Origin: JBHOQX01 sp042408595
Lineage (GTDB): Bacteria > Chloroflexota > Chloroflexia > Chloroflexales > Roseiflexaceae
Assembly (NCBI GenBank): GCA_042408595.1
Contig: JBHOQX010000100.1
Coordinates: 170,330 to 234,329, forward strand
DNA: 64,000 bases
Direction of reading: 5' to 3'
The notes beneath the pieces are model-generated. The model was not told the DNA's origin. It saw only the letters and a program-made list of their open reading frames with translations, and did no database searches. Shown piece by piece: positions 60,775 to 64,000 of this stretch. The position numbers and the translations under genes were made by a program. The first letter of the stretch is position 1. The number at the start of each line of letters is the position of its first letter.

Positions 60775-61598
60775 TGCGGACAGTCACCGTGCAGACCGAA
60801 GGCGACCCGCTGGTCGCCGATGTCGTCGATACCGCTGCCGGCGCGCCGTGGGTGCTGCTGATCCATGGCTGGGGCGGGTCGGCGCGCTACTGGCGGCCGA
60901 CCATCGAGCGGCTCGGCGAGCACTTTCGCTTCCTGGCGCCCGATCTGCCCGGCTCCGGGCGCTCGCGGCCGGTGCGCCGGGCGCGCGCTATCACCGACCA
61001 GGCACGGGCGCTCGCGACGCTTCTCGCCGATCGGGGCGTGGCGCGGGCGCATGTCGTCGGCCACTCGAACGGCGCAGCGATCGCCATGCTGCTGGCCGCC
61101 GACCGGCCCGAGCTGGTCGAGCGACTGGCGCTGACGTCCGTCGGGCTGTTTCGCAACGCGGCCGAGCGGGCGGTCTTCAGCGCGATCATGGGTGTCACCG
61201 GCGCGATCATGCGCTTCCGCGCGCCTTGGATGGCCGATATCCCGTTCCTGGTGCAACAGTCGGCGCGGCGCTACTTCTACCAGGTGCCGGACGATCCGGC
61301 GCTGCTGCGGGCCGGGTTTCTCGACTACCTGACCATGGACTACGACACGGCGCTGGCCACGGCGCGCTCGGCGGTGAGCGACGCCATCCCGGCGGCGGCA
61401 TGCCGCATCCAGGCCCCGACGCTGATCGTCGCCGCGCGCGAGGACCAGTCGATGCCGGCGATCAATGTGGAGGAGCTGGCGCGGGCCATCCCCGGCAGCC
61501 GGCTCGCCTGGATCGCGCGTTGCGGCCACCTGCCGATGGTCGAGCGTCCGGACGAGTACGCCGCCATCCTGGGCGCGTTTCTGGCCGAGCGCCGCTGA
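60771..61598 (+). CDS. Alpha/beta hydrolase, BchO-like context
   Basis: A 275-aa alpha/beta-hydrolase. WVLLIHGWGGSARYW (oxyanion HG), nucleophile elbow VVGHSNGAA with Ser99, Asp in AAREDQSMP near 225 and His in IARCGHLPMVERP near 250 complete the triad. In phototrophs a hydrolase BchO is found near magnesium-chelatase and other bch genes, and this gene is translationally coupled (ATGA at 60771-60774) to the puhE-cobW gene. BchO identity is therefore suggested by context, not by a diagnostic motif; another ester hydrolase is possible. Confidence 0.68.
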   Translation: MMRTVTVQTEGDPLVADVVDTAAGAPWVLLIHGWGGSARYWRPTIERLGEHFRFLAPDLPGSGRSRPVRRARAITDQARALATLLADRGVARAHVVGHSNGAAIAMLLAADRPELVERLALTSVGLFRNAAERAVFSAIMGVTGAIMRFRAPWMADIPFLVQQSARRYFYQVPDDPALLRAGFLDYLTMDYDTALATARSAVSDAIPAAACRIQAPTLIVAAREDQSMPAINVEELARAIPGSRLAWIARCGHLPMVERPDEYAAILGAFLAERR

Positions 61599-61626
61599 AC
61601 CGCCAGGCGGCCGGGCCATCCCCGCG

Positions 61627-62448
61627 CTAGCCACGGATCGCCAGCACCGCCACCGGGGCGCTCTGCACGACACGCACAGTGGTGCTGCCGCGGAAGATGT
61701 CTTCGAGCGTGCGCGGCCCGTGCGACGGCATCACGATCAGGTCGATGCCGTTGCTGGCGGCGTAGCTGCAAATCTGGGCATGGGCACGCCCTTCGGCCGT
61801 TCGCGAGCGCGCGGCGATGCCGGCCGCGGCGGCCCGCCCCACCAGCGCACGCACCTGCTCCTGGTCGATCTCCAGCAACTCGCGCGGCGACCTGGCGGCG
61901 CGCCGGCGCGCAAGGTCCTGCTCGGCGGGCAGCAACCGGTCGTCGCCAAAGACATGGAGCAGATGCAGCTCGGCGTTGAGCGCCCGGCACAGCGTGAGCG
62001 TCGCATCGAACGCCGCCGCCGAGCGCGGCGCAAGGTCGGCAGGGAAGAGGATGCGCGACGGGCGGGTGACACGGCCATGGGCGGGGAGCGCGAGCACCGG
62101 CAGCGGCCCGTGGCGCAGCAGGCGCTCGAACTCGCTGCCGAGCAGGATCCGCCCGGCGGCGTGCGGGCGGCGCGGCAACAGCGCCAGGATGCCGCCGCCG
62201 TTCGCGGCGATTCGCGCCAGCATCTCCGGCACCGCGTCCGGCGCGACAGCCAGCACCTCCGGCGCCCATCCAGGCGGCAGGGCGGCCAGCGCCGCATCGA
62301 GCCGCCCGCCCGCCTCGCGCCCCTGCACGGCGACGATGGTCAGCGGGCGGTCGAGCGCCACGGCGAACCCGGCCAGCCCCGGCAGCGCCGCCAGCGACTC
62401 GGGCGAGCCGGACGTGAGGTAGACGATTGAGCCATCGGTGATCGCCAT
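61627..62448 (-). CDS. Tandem universal stress protein (UspA) domain protein
   Basis: A 273-aa cytoplasmic protein; ATG at 62448 with GGGAG upstream. Two Usp folds: a degenerate N-terminal one (residues 5-130, VYLTSGSPESLAALPGLAGFA) and a canonical C-terminal one (about 140-273) with RILFPADLAPRSAAAFDATL, DLIVMPSHGPRTLEDIFRGSTTVRVVQSAPVAVLAI, which includes the ATP-binding GxxG-like GS/T end (RGSTT). Convergent with the hydrolase gene inside the photosynthesis cluster. Function in stress or anoxia response is a family inference. Confidence 0.82.
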   Translation of the reverse strand: MAITDGSIVYLTSGSPESLAALPGLAGFAVALDRPLTIVAVQGREAGGRLDAALAALPPGWAPEVLAVAPDAVPEMLARIAANGGGILALLPRRPHAAGRILLGSEFERLLRHGPLPVLALPAHGRVTRPSRILFPADLAPRSAAAFDATLTLCRALNAELHLLHVFGDDRLLPAEQDLARRRAARSPRELLEIDQEQVRALVGRAAAAGIAARSRTAEGRAHAQICSYAASNGIDLIVMPSHGPRTLEDIFRGSTTVRVVQSAPVAVLAIRG

Positions 62449-62560
62449 GGGGAGCTCCCGTGGTCCGGACGGGCTCGTGGGGCAGCGGCACGACACGTGA
62501 CCCGCTGCCTTCTGCCGCCCGACGTGTAAACCTGGCTTTGCAAGGCGCGATTACAACCGT

Positions 62561-62593
62561 TGTAGAGGGTTTGCGCAAACCTTGTACATATTC
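62561..62593 (+). promoter_or_regulatory. Three 11-bp direct repeats upstream of the bchF promoter
   Basis: TGTAGA (62561), TGCGCA (62572) and TGTACA (62583) begin exactly 11 bp apart, ending at the -35. The same array can be read as a 28-bp imperfect palindrome (62561-62588) centred on GGTTTGCGCAAACC. It shares element and period with the arrays at puf (51311) and at the regulator gene (50979). Confidence 0.55.
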
Positions 62594-62619
62594 ACAAGCG
62601 GGACATTTGGTATTATAAT
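62591..62619 (+). promoter_or_regulatory. bchF promoter
   Basis: TTCACA (62591-62596), 17-bp spacer, TATAAT (62614-62619). Transcription would start near 62626; the leader to the bchF ATG is about 130 nt. This is the only strong promoter in the 307-bp gap 62449-62755. Confidence 0.6.
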
Positions 62620-62755
62620 CTAAGCACCGGCGTCCTTCAAGCTGAAATACGGCATCGCATCGCCCTGTCTCGCGAGCGTCCGCAGCCATTGCCGCTGGAG
62701 CGCCGGGCCTTCCTGCAGCCGCTGCTGTAAAGTATTTTCCCGACACGACGCACCC

Positions 62756-63217
62756 ATGTACACACCCGAACAACTGGCGCTGCGGAACGCGAGCCCGTGG
62801 ACACGGGTGCAGGCGATTCTGGCGCCGATCCAGTTCCTTGCCTTCCTGGTCAGCCTGGCGCTGGTGGTGCGCTACCTGCTGACCGGCCAGGGCTACGCGC
62901 TCGCGACGGCCAGCGTGCTGGTGAAGATCGCGCTGCTCTGGGCGATCACGATCACGGGGATGATCTGGGAAAAGGACGTCTTCGGCCGGTACTTTCTGGC
63001 GCCCGAGTTCTTCTGGGAAGATGTCGGCAACGCTGTGGCGATGGCGCTGCACAACCTGTACTTCCTGGCGCAGTGGCTGGCCTGGCCGGAGCGTGCGGTG
63101 ATGACGCTCATGCTGGTCGCCTATTGTGGGTATCTGGTCAATTGCGCCCAGTTCGTCATCAAGGGGATCCGCGCCGGGCAGCAGCGGCGGTTGGCGCGCC
63201 GCCAGGCCGCCGGATGA
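62756..63217 (+). CDS. bchF: 2-vinyl bacteriochlorophyllide hydratase
   Basis: A 153-aa membrane protein with about 4 helices. It hydrates the 3-vinyl group of the pigment precursor on the way to bacteriochlorophyll a. MYTPEQLALRNASPWTRVQAILAPIQFLAFLVSLALVVRYLLTG is the BchF signature; GMIWEKDVFGRYFLAPEFFWEDVGNAVAMALHNLYF completes the family pattern. Length is slightly short of the usual 160-170 residues. It is followed 89 nt later by bchC, whose product acts next. Confidence 0.92.
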   Translation: MYTPEQLALRNASPWTRVQAILAPIQFLAFLVSLALVVRYLLTGQGYALATASVLVKIALLWAITITGMIWEKDVFGRYFLAPEFFWEDVGNAVAMALHNLYFLAQWLAWPERAVMTLMLVAYCGYLVNCAQFVIKGIRAGQQRRLARRQAAG

Positions 63218-63305
63218 GCACTGCATGCGGACGGGTGAGGCGTGAGGCGTGGGGCTGGAGGCTGGCGCAATGGGTGGAGCACCCCTGGAGGAAGTCGCCG
63301 ATCCG

Positions 63306-63860
63306 ATGTACACCGATGCGATCGTCATCCCGGAAGCGCAACGTGTGGAGCTGCGCCCGGTCGAACTGACCCCGCCGGGGCCGAGCGATGTCGTCGTGCG
63401 CACCGTCTACACCTCGATCAGCGCCGGCACCGAACGCATGCTGCTCGCCGGGCGGCTGCCGCACCCGATGCTCAGCTTCCCGGTCGTCCCCGGCTATGAG
63501 ACGGTCGGCAGGGTGGTCGGGCGGGGCGTGGACGCGCCGCCGGAGCTGGAGGGGCGCTGGGTGTTCGTCGGCGGGGCGCGCTGCTTCGCCGGCGTCAGCC
63601 CGGCCTGGGGCGGCCAGGCGGCCACGCTGATCGCCGACTCCCGGCGGGTGACGCCGCTCGACGGCATCGAGCCGCGCCAGGGGGTGCTGCTGGCGCTGGC
63701 CGCCACCGCGCTGCACGGCATCGACCTGCTGGCCAGCGGCGTGTCCGCGGCCCACGGACAGCCGGCAGATGGCGACCTGGCCGGCGTGCGGGTGCTGGTG
63801 CTGGGACAGGGGCCGGTCGGGCAGCTCGCAGCGCGGCTGGCGCGCCGGCGCGGCGCGTGA
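63306..63860 (+). pseudogene. bchC: Truncated bacteriochlorophyllide a dehydrogenase gene
   Basis: ATG at 63306. 184 residues of BchC: ELRPVELTPPGPSDVVVRTVYTSISAGTER, MLSFPVVPGYETVGRVVGRG, RWVFVGGARCFAGVSPAWGGQAA, LLALAATALHGIDLLA, and VRVLVLGQGPVGQLAARLARRRGA, the start of the NAD-binding domain. A TGA at 63858-63860 then ends the frame; full BchC has about 310-330 residues. None of the three frames after the stop continues the family sequence. From about 63885 the DNA becomes A+T-rich. Either an insertion interrupts bchC at the Rossmann motif or the contig is chimeric. Without BchC the host could not make bacteriochlorophyll a unless another copy exists. Confidence 0.8.
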
Positions 63861-63955
63861 GTTGCTGTCCTGCCAGGTATAGTTGCGGGCATGGCAGTAC
63901 TATTTGTCTTTCTACTGTTTTCCTATTTTGAAACAAAAGTGAGGAAGGTATCAAA

Positions 63956-64000
63956 ATGAAGCTTCAAGCCTTCTTAATCTCTTTTGAGTATCAACTTATC
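63956..64000 (+). CDS. 5' end of an unidentified low-G+C ORF at the window edge
   Basis: ATG at 63956 preceded by GAGGAAGG encodes MKLQAFLISFEYQLI and continues past the window. Codon choice (AAG, CTT, TTA, TCT, TTT, TAT) is unlike all neighbours. Too short to identify; a transposase or other insert gene is possible. Confidence 0.35.
   Translation, partial: MKLQAFLISFEYQLI

Overview
The window (roughly two thirds G+C by eye) comes from a filamentous anoxygenic phototroph of the Chloroflexota, most like Roseiflexus and relatives. The evidence is a fused type II reaction-centre gene pufLM, a pufB-pufA antenna pair with FAP-type alpha and beta polypeptides, a membrane-anchored tetraheme PufC, an auracyanin-type copper protein, bacteriochlorophyll genes (bchG, bchP, bchF, 5' part of bchC), and an isopentenyl phosphate kinase of the alternative mevalonate route. 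No chlorosome genes are visible. I saw no rRNA, tRNA or CRISPR array.

Layout. 0-13 kb: C39-like protein, auracyanin, ketopantoate reductase, acyl-CoA synthetase, FAH-family hydrolase, galE, a secreted GH44-like glycosidase, a three-gene cluster of surface or membrane proteins sharing a VGK-type motif, and aroA. 13-24 kb: FHA-winged-helix protein divergent from a Ser/Thr kinase gene (frameshifted at a C12 run), Rsm22-like methyltransferase, quinone oxidoreductase, DUF4177 protein, MFS transporter, GAF histidine kinase, NDH-2 and ClpS. 24-31 kb: MerR-VWA operon, rdgB, UbiA-family transferase, isopentenyl phosphate kinase, PAS-STAS protein, GNAT, then about 0.9 kb of lower-G+C DNA without a recognisable gene. 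31.8-40.6 kb: a SorC-regulated glucitol-type PTS operon continuing into a COG4091 oxidoreductase, the E1alpha/E1beta/E2 subunits of a 2-oxoacid dehydrogenase, and an HPr fused to an unknown domain. 40.6-49.7 kb: sulfite-oxidase-like protein, two glycosyltransferases, aldo/keto reductase, CrtI-like oxidoreductase and a flavin disulfide reductase homologue.

49.9-63.9 kb is a photosynthesis gene cluster. A MerR/B12-binding (CarH/LitR-like) regulator is transcribed away from pufB-pufA-pufLM-pufC, followed by a PucC/LhaA-like carrier, bchG, bchP, a PuhE-CobW fusion, an alpha/beta hydrolase, a universal stress protein (opposite strand), bchF and a truncated bchC that ends at a sharp switch to A+T-rich DNA.

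The most interesting signal is a series of 11-bp-periodic TGYRYA repeats found at the regulator's own promoter, directly upstream of the puf promoter, and directly upstream of the bchF promoter. Known CarH operators are 11-bp direct repeats. I infer, without proof, a local photosynthesis regulon run by the B12-binding regulator. Other notable points are the PuhE-CobW fusion, two hairpins between pufA and pufLM, an incomplete polyol-PTS/2-oxoacid dehydrogenase pathway, and a large family of 7-9-nt intergenic repeats.
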